In this document: piece after piece, positions 12,901 through 26,000 of the stretch
Layout of the letters: each line of letters starts with the position of its first letter
How positions within the stretch are numbered: the stretch's first letter is position 1
Assembly (NCBI GenBank): GCA_013365365.1
Contig: JABVXU010000263.1
Location: 1 to 64,000, forward strand
Length of the DNA stretch: 64,000 nucleotides
Direction of reading: 5' to 3'
DNA from: Cruorifilaria tuberocauda
Lineage: Eukaryota; Nematoda; Chromadorea; Rhabditida; Onchocercidae
Made by a program: the position numbers and the translations under genes
Notes under the pieces: model-generated
The model's database searches: none
What the model was told of the DNA's origin: nothing
What the model saw: the letters and a program-made list of their open reading frames with translations, nothing else

Positions 12901-15900
12901 TCAAAAATAATTTCCTCAGAAATGTCATTAAATTGAAAAAAGACAATGAAATCCAGCATTTAGCGAACAAAAAATTACCAATGTAAGTAATGTGCAGTCA
13001 GTGGATGTCGCTAACTGACTTTTACATTTCCATAGCTTACTTTTTTTCATTACTTTTGATTCGATGAATTATTCAGTTTTCTTTTCGAAAATCACTGCCA
13101 ATTTATCTATAGATTCTCCTGAATCTAAATTTTCTTTGAGGTATGAAGCTTCGTTGCCTATTTTACACGTTATTCTTCAATAATCTAATAAAGGTATCTT
13201 TTATAAACAACTAAAATTTTGCGGAAAAAATTTTAAGACTGAAATGACTTTTGTTGCTTTTTCGACATCTCAATTTTTTACCTTTTTCTTTTTTACTTCC
13301 AAATGTTTTGTCGGAATCTAAAAAACCTGAATGTATTCTGATTTCGTTTGTACAAAAAGTTTTAAATTGGCTGATATATTTTATTTCTCAGTTCTTGCAG
13401 TTATCAAGAGAAAGGACATTTGCACGTATTATATAAGTGGTAAGAAATGGTACTGCAAAATCAGTCTTTTCAACGAATATGACTGTTTGATGAAAATTGT
13501 TTTGGTAAAGTGTTTTATTTTACTAATAAAATTCGCCGGAGTTTCCTTCTTTGTTAAGAGATTTGTGAGGAGAATCCCTGTGTCACTTGATGAAAATTTT
13601 CTGCTTTGTTCAGGATTGAATTGATTGAGGTGCTTGGTAAGTTGGATAGTGATTGAGAGTTAGCGGAAAACGACTCATAGGACTTTATCCCCTTATTCCA
13701 CATTGATTTCAACGTGAAAGTTTGATCAAAAGATTGACGAGAGTGATATTAACTGAGGCTAACAATTATATGTGATCTGAAATGATCGAAAGTCATGGGA
13801 TACATAATTAATTAAGACAACTGAAATGAGACTTGTGTAAAATAGTAAATCCTCCATCATCCCCTGAAGATGATAATGAAATGCTGTAATTAAAAAACTG
13901 TAAGTTAACCCTCAGTCATCCCTTATTGAAATAAAAAGTGAAGTTACAATGATTCAGATTGAAACATAGCATACACTCTAAACACATCTATAAAAAGACT
14001 TTTCAATATAACATATAGTTTCATCATCGCTCGATTTAACACTTTCTGTTGTATGCCTTCGGTTTTCCTGACAGAGTGACCGTGAACTTCTTAAGCCTAA
14101 AAACAACTGTTATCGAGCTTTTCTATGAAATTTTGGTTAATCAAGTACCAAACAATTTTCACCTTGATAGTCATTATCAAGGAAAAATATGACATGCGGA
14201 AATAATATTTAGCAAGGGATAAATGATAAGCAATACATGAGTATAAGCATTTTTCTTATATTGCATTTTAAAATATTGCTTCAAGAGTTCTGTTGCTGAG
14301 AGTTGTAGAGTAAAAGTTCATTTGTGGTTTATTTTTCCAGATTTATGACGACATTATTTTCAATTGCGTATTTTGCTCGAGGCATTTCTGATACGAACAT
14401 CAACGAATGTTTGCGGCAGGAATGTTGAAAAAAAAATTAGCTGCTTCCCAATGTTATCAGGCCTTGAAATTATCCCTTTGGACTGAAAATGATTTAAAGG
14501 AAGTGGAAACGCGAACTGATGGTATGAAAGAAAGAAAATAAGACTGACAAAATGGTTTAGAATGGAAAAAAGAGGATGAGGAAAAGGGAAGAAGGAAAAC
14601 GGATTTAGGAGGGAAAAACCGGGTTTGATTAAGCAGAAGGGGATCTTCTAAGTTCAATAAATAATTGTTTTTTCAACTCAAGCTATATTTTATGAAATTC
14701 AAGGAGTTTTTTGAATAAATTCAAAAGATTTCCAAAAAAAATTAGGATAATGAAATAAGTGTCCAATAAATTGCATAAACTAAAAAACAAACTATATAAT
14801 AATATTGATCTTTTCAATGCTGATATCATCAGTAGTAGCTGATACTCATAATTTTAATGTGAAACCACTCTCGAAATGAATGTGGGATTATTTTTTGTAA
14901 ATAATAATTTAAAAAACGAATGGATTGCCAAATTCAGGTACAGGAATTTAAGCTAATGGATTATAATTTGCTGATGATAGGAAGAAAATGAATTCCCTGA
15001 CTTGTCAACATTTCAACACTAGTGTTAATTATATGCATTTCTTTTTTCATCCAACCTGGACATAAGTAATAGAAATGTAAATACTTCGACAAAATAAAGA
15101 TATACACATAACGAGTGTTAATCGAATGAGTTAGGATGATCAAATTAACTTGCAGTTTTAACTAATCCAACCAGCTTAAAATGCGTGTTCGGTTTGTTTT
15201 TGGTATAATCAGAAAGGATCAATAAATTCAATAGTGAATCCTCGTGATGATTAAGCACTTTATTCATATAAATTTTAATAATAACTAATTTCAACACTTA
15301 TGTGCTTCAGCGTATTAATTACTAGTATGCATGTGAGCGGATAAAATTGCAAATAATTTGATTAACTGTTAATATAAATGATTACATTTTTATGGTTACT
15401 CAAACACAAGTTCTAAGCATATTTAAATTGCAGAATCAATTAATTATTTACTGAGAATGAATATAGTCTAATTTCGCTGTCTGTTGCTTTATCCAGATAT
15501 TTAGTTTTCTTCACCAATATTATGCATTTTATTTGTTCTAAAACTATATTACACGAAAAGAAGGAAGAAATTTAAAAAGCTTAAATTACGCAACTTCTTA
15601 TTAAGACTGTCAAAGTTGCCATCATTAGATGATTACCGTTTGATAAGAAATAAAATAAAGATAAAATCTGAAAATGAAAGCGAGGAAGTGATGCGTTTAG
15701 TTAACAAATAACTTCAAACCAAAAATATTATTGAAAAAAACGAATAAATCTACATAAACAACCCAAATTTATCAATAATCGTTACAGGTGGTACAAGTGA
15801 ACAATTTTTTGAAAGACCATTTGGTGATAAGAGAAGGTGGACTTACACGGGTCCATGCGTAATATAGTCTGAATTATGCGCCATCCACAACCATTCCTTC

Positions 15901-18604
15901 TCTTCTTTTCATTTGGAAATTAAAAAGAGAAAAATTGCTGTTTTATCGCAAGTTTGGAAAAAATTTTCTTCGAAATATTTCTTTTATCAAATAAACAAAA
16001 CGATTATTTCTATTTTATGGTGAACAATGACAAAAAATTGTAACAATTTGCAAAACGGCTCTAATGCAAAAACAAATAATGAGCAATAAAAAAAGTTTGT
16101 AACGGATCAATGGATGAATCTAATGTCACTAAATGCCCTTATCGTGTTGTGTAGGAATTGTAAAAGATTTAAGACCCGCTATAAAATATTGTTTTCGTTA
16201 ATGATACTCAATCTAATGGATAAAAAGAAACGGTAAACGGGTTTATGAAATAAAATAAGCCCTATGGAATATTTTTTCACTCATCCATCAAAATAGGAGC
16301 ATTGGTAGAGAACGTTAGATAAGGAAGAAAATTGAAATGAATTGTTAAAAGAATTAAGGAGAAATGCAGTTCACCAAATCGCCTCATGATGATTTATAAC
16401 AACTAGCTAGTTGGAACAAGTATTTCAAATCTTTTTTAGGCTCTAAGGCTGAGCAGCTACATTCGAGAATTAAACTTCAAGGAATTTCTGATTGTATTAT
16501 TTACTTTACCTGAAGTACAAAATACGGATTGCACATACATCAACACATGGATAAATACGATGTCAATCTTGTTTCCAAAATTTGAACGCAATTGATCGTT
16601 TAAAAAACATTAATCAACATTAATTTAAAATTTATTTTCCAAAAAACTATCGCTTGCTCTAATATCACGTTAACCGTAGCTTATAATTTATGGAAAATTT
16701 GTGAAATCTGATTCATTAAATTCATTATTTTTAATCCTGGAAGTCTTCCTATTTGTATTTCCTTGTTGATTTATATGTATACATTCAAGTTTACTGCTTA
16801 ATGATATTTCTTTCATTTAAATCTTGTGATATCTGAAGTTTAAAATTTATAAATACCGAACGGCCCAGTAGCGAATTAAACTGAACTATTGATGAGTTTT
16901 ACCACTGGAACGATAAGTCGAATGAAATGATTTGGTGAGAAGTGTAGGCAATATTAATCAGGTCGAGGACAGTCTTTACTTGAAATCATTGGTTGCATCG
17001 ACTTAATCGGTAGCCGATCGATGTGCGTGCAACAAAATAGTTCATTGTGAACGATCGCGCACGACACTTGACCTATCCATTAGCTTTTGCTCATTTCTTT
17101 TCAAATTTATACACAGAAACTGCTTTCTGTCGTTGAAAGAATCGGGTCATTACTTCCAGCATTTCCTCACTTTTTCCTTTTTTTGGGAAAAATAACCGAA
17201 GAAAAGCAGTTTTGTTTCAAAGAATTCAAAAAGAAAAATAACTCATTACATTTTGCGAAATCTACAGGTAAACTTTAAAAATTTTTGACTTCCAATTTAC
17301 TGTAATATTTGAATTTGTGATATTATTCCGATGGTTTCCATTCGGACTTTCAATGATACCAGTGGTAATTCCAAATATTGCCCCTTTATCTCTTTCTACC
17401 ACTTGCTGTTTACGTGAAATATCGCACCGTTAATTTCTTAGCAACAGTAGGGAGGTCACATCAGCATGAGAGGTTCCGATACGAAATGCCGGGATGCTTC
17501 TTTCCATCTACTTCATCACTGTATCTTCATTTTTGAACTCTCGTTCTCTCTTTCGACGAGTGCTTGAAAAGGAATCCTTGAAGGAAGGATTCTGAAGCCA
17601 AGTGAAATTGCCATGCTTAAAATTCGTCGAAAAAATTCATAATTAAATTCATAATAAATAATAAAATAGGAAACTACTTTTTCTGTTTCGTCATTTAAAA
17701 AGTGCATCGTAGAAAAGTGGCACCATTTTATTGATCCATTGTGCTGTTTGCAAAGTGTTATGAAATGGATGAAGCAAGCAATGGAGCCGTACAGCTGGAA
17801 TAAATACCGAAGGATTCATCAGTTCAGTGCGTGAGATTCTGATGAATACGACTTGCCCCGGGAAGATTTGAAGATTTCGATCCGTATCCGACGGAGTTTC
17901 TTCCTCTTTCTCCATTGCTATCACACTTGCTTATTCATATGCTTAGACGACCGAAAATTTCTTCTTTCGTCGATTTTTACTTCTCGACTATCTAACAGAG
18001 CTGTATGCTCGAAATAGTTCGCTGTTGAAGAGATGTTCAAGTTGAATTAAATAACTTCTAATATCTTTTTTGTATCTGAAATCAGAAGAAACTTGTGAAA
18101 TCGATTTAAGATTTGCCATGTTTTCAATATCATGAAAGTGACAAATTAATTCTCTCCACGTGATTTATTGTATTTTACGTTTTTTTCACCTCTTCTTTTC
18201 CAGATTCGCGGAATAATATTAGCCACATTTAGGGTAATTATTCAATATTCTTTGTTATATTACTTGAAAGTTTGCAAATAAACACTCTAAAAGTACTTGA
18301 GTAGATTGAGAGTGAGAGTAGATTGAAAGCTTTAGGAAACAATGTTTGACTGCTTTATTATCATTGGATTATCAGAAATTGGAACAATCATTTTTTGTTG
18401 TTGGAACAGAGTAGTCAGTTTTAATTTATTATGGTTAATTGCAGTAACAATTAATCATTAACAACCCTTTATAACAGGAAGGCAAACATATTTAGTGCAA
18501 TTTTCTGTCTTCGACATGATCCATTCATCTTGTGGTTAGATTGTTGTCCATTCAATGAAGCGATTTCGATGTCTAAATAATTCTAAATCAAGAAGGGCTA
18601 TTCC
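9958..18604. other. Intergenic region, no supported gene
   Basis: About 8.6 kb of AT-rich sequence between the receptor and ERGIC1. The open frames are short and biased to Phe, Ile, Lys and Asn as expected by chance. Things to note are a purine-rich tract near 14520-14640, a GC-richer imperfect hairpin at 16992-17034, and a GC-richer patch at 17700-17930 with a 77-codon minus-strand frame that resembles no protein I know. Confidence 0.6.
10137..10142 (+). terminator. AATAAA polyadenylation signal, mGluR-like gene
   Basis: A canonical AATAAA about 180 bases after the receptor stop codon (9955-9957), the first good signal downstream on the plus strand. Confidence 0.5.
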
Positions 18605-21600
18605 ATGTCTCGGTATGTTTCCTGTCACAGCAATACTTCAACTTCATCTATGACCACATCAGGCAGTCTCACCTATACCTGTCTCCCTGTTGTGGTCGTG
18701 TTAATAGCTGAAGTAAATTCATACCATATAGTTGTTGCATAATTGTTTAATCTGATTGATACTTCCTGAATATCTACTATCCACATATTCCTCTCCAATA
18801 TTTCTTTTTCTCAATTTTTCGAAAGGAATGAGAAGCAGTTATTTCTGAGTTATCTTTGTTTATCATGCACTCTTTATTTATCTCCACTTATCACACTGGG
18901 AAAGCTGCCATTTCGTAATTTTTTATCGTATTCTTTGATAATCAATTTAACAAAGCCAGTCCAGAACCTATTTGAATTGTTGCTTCATTCAATAAAGGAT
19001 TTATTTTATTAAAATTTTATATACAACTTTCTCACTACTTTCCATATTAATAACCTTCATTTGCATTTTTACATTCACATTTAGCTATATCAAAAAATAG
19101 ATCTTTAATCCATTCAGATTTTCGCACGACTTCGGTCACGTATATCCTTGTATAGTGTTTAAGAAGCAGAAATCACCTAGTAATTCATATTTTCGAGAAT
19201 CGCTAGTTTATCGTTAGCTTGAGTATTTGCAACTAAATTTACTTGAATAGGCATTTGCTACTCTGTTTTTAATTTAGATTCTATCTTTTTCGCTACATCG
19301 ATTCGTAAAGTGTTATGTATTTACCAATAGAATTTATGAAATCTGTAATTCAGCCATTCGTTCTCCTCAAATATTCAGAAAAGTAATTTTTTCTGTGTTT
19401 CAAATGATAAAGTTGATAGGAAGAAAGCTCCGGTCTTGATCAAGTTGAGTGGCTGTTCTTCGATGTTACAACTACATTTATTTGCGTAACAATTGTGCAA
19501 TACGATCGCTACGTTCTTGCTATCAATAATGTATGATATTAAAAGGTACTGCTAATATCGTAACTACTTTTATATCAAATATAATATCAGACATCTCTGA
19601 TGATATCTTGAAATTGAAAACGATATAGTTGCGCATCAGATAATTTGAACTCCTTTTTGTTTAAGAATTATAGCTGAATAATAGGTGTATTTTTGTCCTT
19701 TTACTTGGTATTCGGCAACTAAAAATATTCTTTGTGAAAAAGCTTTCTACTCTCGTCTCTCAACGAAAACAGTATTTCTTTCGAAATATAATATAAGATA
19801 GAAGGATGATAATTCGACACATGCTGATGTATCATTCTCGTTGTAACAAAAAAAGCAGAAGCTCGCGAATTGCTGTAGGACATTCAATTTCTGCGAAAAG
19901 CCGATTTCCAGTAAGGAAAGTTTATTCAGTAGAGCTTGTATGCTTGGAATTGAGGCATATAAGTAATTAAAAATTAGGGTATAAGAGTTGTGGTCTTGAT
20001 AATATTGTATAATGAATATCTTGATTATAATTCTCGTACATTTGCTTCAAAATTTGTATTTTATTTCCTTACCTGTTTGTCTTTTTAATGTGTTTTCTTT
20101 CTGAGTTTATATCATAATTGATTTATGCACTTCGCAAGTAAATTTTTTTATTTATTTTCTATATGATTGGAACCTTATTCTTTGTATTATTGCTAACTTC
20201 CATCAATTTTCGCAAATCACAAAGCTGTAATCATTGCTGTTTATTTGAATTCTTCATTCTAATTTCTTTTTAAAAAAAGTAATTGCTGTCGCTTCAATGA
20301 CAGCTAAATCGATTTGTTACGGTATTGAAGCATGAATGAAACCGAATCACTAAACTTAAAACTAAAACTGACTACTGAGTTCTACCAATCTAATTATGTC
20401 AAGTTTCATATTCCATTTTATTGTTTAGGTTTGACATCTATCGAAAAGTACCACGTGATTTAACACAGCCAACAACAACTGGTGCAGTCATATCGGTTGT
20501 TTGCGTGTCATTCATATTATTTATGGTAATCAATGACTTGCTCAGCTTCCTTACATTAGAAGTGTATGCTTCATTAGTTTAATTTCATAAATCAAAAAAC
20601 AAACTTGCTGAATTTAGTTAAGAATTTAAACTGCTATAAATTATCCATCTAGCGTTTGACCATGTCGTTAGTGTAGCAATTATCTACGACGGCAATGCGG
20701 ACTTTCTAGGTGATCCGTTTAGCTGTACATTAGTTTAGCAATAACTTACCTATTTAACTGATGCAACTTAAATTTATCTACATAACCATCATAGTTTTTC
20801 CCAGATTTCTCAGTTCTTAATGTAGTAATACTTCTTGCGTTATAGCTTTTTCCGTCGTTTCTGCATTATAATTTTTTCTTCAGTATCAGGAAAATGTTAC
20901 GGTTTCTTCATTGCTGTAAAAAGTTTTGACTTGAACTTTACAAGAATTTCTTAGATTATTCTGTTGCAGGCGATCGGAATTGTTTGTGGACGACCCAGGT
21001 CGAGAAGGTCGAATCGAAGTACAGCTAAATATTTCACTTCCATATTTGTCGTGTTATTGTAAGTCATCGTTGGATTGCACAGTTTTGCGCAAAAAAAATC
21101 AGTTTTTGATAAGCCATTCAGACAGTTGATTTAATTACTAAAATTATCATTACTTTTTCGGATGATTTAATGTGGTCCCTTTCAATGAAATTCAATTCTA
21201 GATATAGGAATCGATATACAAGATGATAATGGACGACATGAAGTTGGCCTTGTCCGTAATACGGAAAAAATACCAGTTGGCACCAGCGGCTGTAGATTCG
21301 AAGGCAAATTTGAAATTAGCAAGGCATGATCTTTACATTTAGTAGTTTAACAAAGAGGTGGTGAATTTATTTTACTCGATCAGAATTAGTTGGGTAAAAT
21401 TTGATAAACGGTACTATGAGAATGTGATGTTAGTAAAAGAGCAGGTAAATAATCTCGAATGACCGACTCTAAATCATATTATTTTCAATTAGAAAAAGTC
21501 TCCGGCAGATTTTATACTTGAATGAATGAATCAGAAGCTGAATAAAATGTCATTCAACTTATTTTTATTTATATTATTGGCAGGTACCGGGAAATTTCCA

Positions 21601-22868
21601 TATAAGCACTCATGCGGCTGATACACAACCTGAAGCGTATGATATGAGACATACAATACATTCTGTTGTTTTTGGTGACGATATCACTGTTAGTTTTCTA
21701 TCGTAATTGAACATTATATTTCATAGATGGTATCTTCCCGATCTCTCACGAGTAACATTGGGATTATCGGAAAGCCAACTCAGAAAACCATTTGATATTC
21801 TGTGCTATTTCATATCTCAAATTTCTTTAAAAATTTGAAACGCGAATAAACATATGTATTATAGACATCTCAGATGCCTGGAAGTTTTAATCCATTAAAA
21901 AATCGTGAAGCTCTTCGGACCGATGGAAGTTTCACCCATGACTATGTGTTGAAGGTAAATGCGTGCGTTATCATGCATATATGGAATCTAATTAATTTTC
22001 TTCAGTGTTTGGACACTCATTTCGGGATCTTTTTTGTCCTAATTCTCGTCTTGTTGGATATTTAAACTTTTAAGAGTTTTTGCATACCGCTTTTTTTTCC
22101 CCTATTCATTACTTCAACTACTAAATTCGACCTTTTTACCAGCAAGCATAATAATCGTAAACATAATAATGATTTCTTGGATTTAGATTTTGAATTTCAA
22201 CTGAAATTCAACTATGATTTTAATCTTCTATATTTTTCATTTTTCTACGCCAAAAGCAACTTAAGATAGTGCCATCAGTATACGAGGATATTAATGGAAA
22301 CAAGAAATACAGCTACCAATATACATATGCACATAAAGAATACGTTACATATCATCATTCCGGCAAATTAATGCCTGCTTTATGGTTCCGGTATGAATTG
22401 CAACCAATTACCGTCAAATATACTGAAAGACAGCAGCCATTTTACACTTTCATCACTTCTGTATGTTTTTTTTCTTTTCATTAATGTATCATTCCGTAAA
22501 CGTCTTTCTGGATAAAGAAACATATGTTTTGTTGATCCGAATTTTCGAATAGTTCATTTCTCGTTCGAAGCCAACTTTAACACCTTACAATAGCAATTAT
22601 TTTACCACTCCCAAAATTTTTTTCGATAGAAATTTAAAGTGTAATTCATTTCTGGTATAGATTTCTAACTTCTGCATGTTCTATTGCACGATTTTCAGAT
22701 AAAAGATATAAGTTCTGTATTATCTAATATTTTTAGATCGGATATAAATAAAAATTTCAGATTTGTGCCGTGGTTGGCGGTACATTTACAGTTGCAGGTA
22801 TCATTGACGCATCGTTGTTTTCATTAACCGAATTATATCGGAAGCATCAAATGGGCAAATTAAGTTGA
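18605..22868 (+). CDS. ERGIC1: ERGIC1 (ERGIC-32) homologue, ER-Golgi intermediate compartment protein
   Basis: Exons: 18605-18612 (inferred), 20429-20563, 20970-21058, 21202-21323, 21584-21688, 21865-21954, 22266-22460, 22761-22868. Total 852 nt = 283 aa plus stop (human ~290). ERGIC1 cycles between ER and Golgi with ERGIC2/3 family partners. The second exon begins FDIYRKVPRDLTQPTTTGA, followed by TM1 (VISVVCVSFILFMVI). The lumenal domain has LFVDDPG, LNISLPYLSC, GIDIQDDNGRHEVG, CRFEGKFEISKVPGNFHIST, WFRYELQPITVKYTERQQP. TM2 (ICAVVGGTFTVAGIIDASLF) precedes a short tail. The match to the vertebrate family is near full length. The intron after SINK-equivalent EISK (21324-21583) has a GC donor. 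The 8-nt first exon ATGTCTCG|GTATGT gives M-S-R and the right phase, but it is the weakest part of the model. Confidence 0.92.
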
Positions 22869-23018
22869 TTTTCGGATATTTCCATTTTTCATTTGGTTGC
22901 TCTTTTTTCGAAAATTGAAATTAATGAAGGACCTTAATCGTCTATTGGAAAAAATTTGGAAAGATCCTCGTGATTTTCGGGGTGTTTGTTTACTTTTCTA
23001 ATTTAAAATAATGCTGTA

Positions 23019-23024
23019 AATAAA
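23019..23024 (+). terminator. AATAAA polyadenylation signal, ERGIC1
   Basis: AATAAA about 150 bases after the ERGIC1 stop codon, the first canonical signal downstream. Confidence 0.55.
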
Positions 23025-26000
23025 GATAAACTTTGCATAACCAAATTACATTGCATGCAAATTGGTACTCTTCTATTCCGGGACTTAATATATTGCCTCT
23101 GGACAGAATAAGCATTATCTAATAGCAGCATTTCTCTCAGTCCTAGCTTTCTCTCTGCAGTTTCAATTGTTTGTTGACACTAGCTTATCTTAAATTTGTT
23201 GTCACGAAACTTCGTTGGATATTAAAATTCCTGAAATTTGTCATATTCCTTGTCATAAATTCCTGATTTTAATTTTTGTTATGAATGATCTTTTTTTATC
23301 ATCCAACATATTCCTCTCCTCTCGTTCGACTTGACGATTTATCAAAAAATTTGTGGGTTTCCGTGAACTGATCAATGCTTTGCTATTATGAATAGAATTT
23401 TTGTTTATTGGAAATTTAATTTTGTTGAATGATGAATCGGTTTTTCATTCTGTTATACTCTAAATAGGATTTAACATTATCTATGCAAATGTTATTTCTT
23501 ACTTTGCACATTTATTGGGTAATAAAGGAACTTGTTTTTTCATTGCAAACTTTAAAGCATCAGATGGAATAGCGATACAGGTACACGTGAAACTCTTTTT
23601 TTCCAGTAAGAAAGAAGAAGGGATACAAAAATCATTGGAAGGTGCTGGGATGTCACAAAGTCTTACAATTTTAATTAAGAAAATCGAACTCTTCCTTTGA
23701 GGGGTGTTCAACTGTGTATTTAGCATTCAGTTTGTAATATTTTTAACCATAAACAACGTTAAAAACAGATAGGTCAGATGGACCTGAGAAAGAATTTTTC
23801 TGCATTTCGATAAGATACTAATCAAACTTTATCCTCAAAGTTCTTCAAACATTCAGAAAAATAATACAATTTGCGAGGAAAACATTATACAATGGCATTT
23901 TCGCTTAGGCCTTCCTATAAATTATATTCCTCTCATAATCTAATCAGCGATCCTTTCTATTCGTAGATAATATATGTACGATTTAAAGCAGCCAATTTCA
24001 CTATACTCTATGATATTCGAAGAATTTTTTCTGCCTCTTCTTGCCGCGAATGATAACAAGGATGATCAGTGATAAAAGGGAGAGAGAAATTATAAGAACC
24101 GATTTAGTTTTGTTTAAGTAAAACATTAAAGGTAAGATTAGCATAGAAGTGGCACTTTGAAGCATTAATGGATAGGTTGGTCAGCAAATTAGCTGTGATT
24201 GCCACTCACCAGCAATTAAGGATGAACAACTGAGTGAAACGTACTTTTTTGCTAATGTGTTGATCTTCCGAGCTTACTGAAATATCTTCCATTCCACTCC
24301 TTTCCTCTTCCTGCTTTTCCCTCCTCTCCCTCATGGCATTAGCTATACCTTCTGCTTCTGCTTTCCTCCCATTCATATCATGGCCTCTTTTATCAAACTG
24401 CTTTACAATGACAAACATGTGCACACTTAATTTTTCAATCTGTAAAATTCTTTGCTTTAAAATCCAATTCCATATGGAGAGTTGGCTGAACAGAGTGTTC
24501 TTCTACTTCCACTTCCACGTCTACTTCTACTCCTACTATTTCTCTGATGACGCTAATCTCATTAATTCTGAAACTGAAACTTGACTCTTGATCTCTTGAT
24601 TGACAATTGAATCCTTTCTCTCTTGTTGTTATTATTCGTTCATAACAAGAAGCTCTTCCCTTATAACAAAGATAATTTCCAATCTCAGAGTAGTCACAAT
24701 TCAAGATTATTGCCCTCCAAATCAATATTAGTTTTTCTTCGAACTATTTGGCTAAAAACATATGCGCATTTGCAAAGGGTAGAAATGTCAAAACCAAAAA
24801 GACGAAAAAAATTGACGAGAAAGTAAAGTAAGGGGAAGAGAATAAATGAAAGATATCCGCTAGCGAAAGGTTTTGATTTAATTTGCCTGATAATTTGATC
24901 GAAATTTTCCAACTAAAAAAATCGAAGTGTAAACTTCACTTCATCCAGCAATCTTTTTTCAATGCTATCAAAGTCTCAGTTTCGCAAGAATCTCATTTTT
25001 CCAAGTTTAAACCTGAATGATTTCGTAGATACTGTTTCCAGAAGTATTATTTACTCGAATCATGACTTATATGTTCATTTAAATAATTATCCTACAACTC
25101 TCGATGCTAACACTACTGTAGCTTGATCAATACTAGCTGCTAGTTGTCTTTCAGTTTCATCAAGTTTTGGGAGTTTGATTTACCAGTTGAGAGGTTTACT
25201 GCAGAATGAATTAAACAAAACAGCTTGCAATACTGTAGGAAATCAAAAATTCTACTGCTATTATAGCGGACATTTTTAAAAATTTTTTTAGCATTTAATT
25301 CAAAGCAGCAGAACAATCTGGAATTTACCAATTGTGTATTACTAAATGAGGCATCAAAGATTTTTTTTTTGGATAAATATCTTGTTTGTTCAATAAGAAT
25401 TTCGATGGCGAAAGGATTGGAAATTATGTATGACCAAAACTGTATTTTACATAATGGGTACTGTGAGTAGTGGATTGACGCAGAACACACAAGTCATTTT
25501 TTAAAAATTAAGAATTATGGTGGGCACTTCTTACTGCAATTCCTTTGGGGTCATTCAAACAACACTTTCCCTCCATCTACTGATTTTTTCATCGTTTTTC
25601 AGAAATGACTTGCCATTGGAATTCGTGGTTAGGCCAATATTCATCACCATAACTCAATTGTAGCAATGCCAGAGGTCCTGCTAGTTTTCAGCCTTCCTTC
25701 CCACCAATCTCAGCTTATAAGCTATTTTTTATTAAAATTTGAATGACTAACTATCGGGATGTTCTATGATTACAATAAATGTTTTGGAGATTTTTCAATT
25801 TCGATCTATATACAAAAATCAAAGTTTTTGTTGCATAGAAGCAAAACGAGCGAAATGAGTTATTAATTGCATTTAAGTAATATCTTTGATTTCGATTCGA
25901 TATGAAGAACTGTGGAGCATGATATATTTGAAACATCATGTTCATGTTTCTTCAACTTTCAAGAAGTAATAAAAAAGTACTATTGAACTTGGGCGGAAAT

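Noticed and set aside
17691..17924. 77-codon minus-strand frame in a GC-richer patch
   Set aside because: No family match, no clear splice sites, and the other strand is equally plausible; mentioned only in the intergenic note.
24206..24725. Glu/Arg-rich and Glu/Val-rich minus-strand frames
   Set aside because: They arise from long pyrimidine-rich tracts on the plus strand; the composition is too simple and no splice partners fit.
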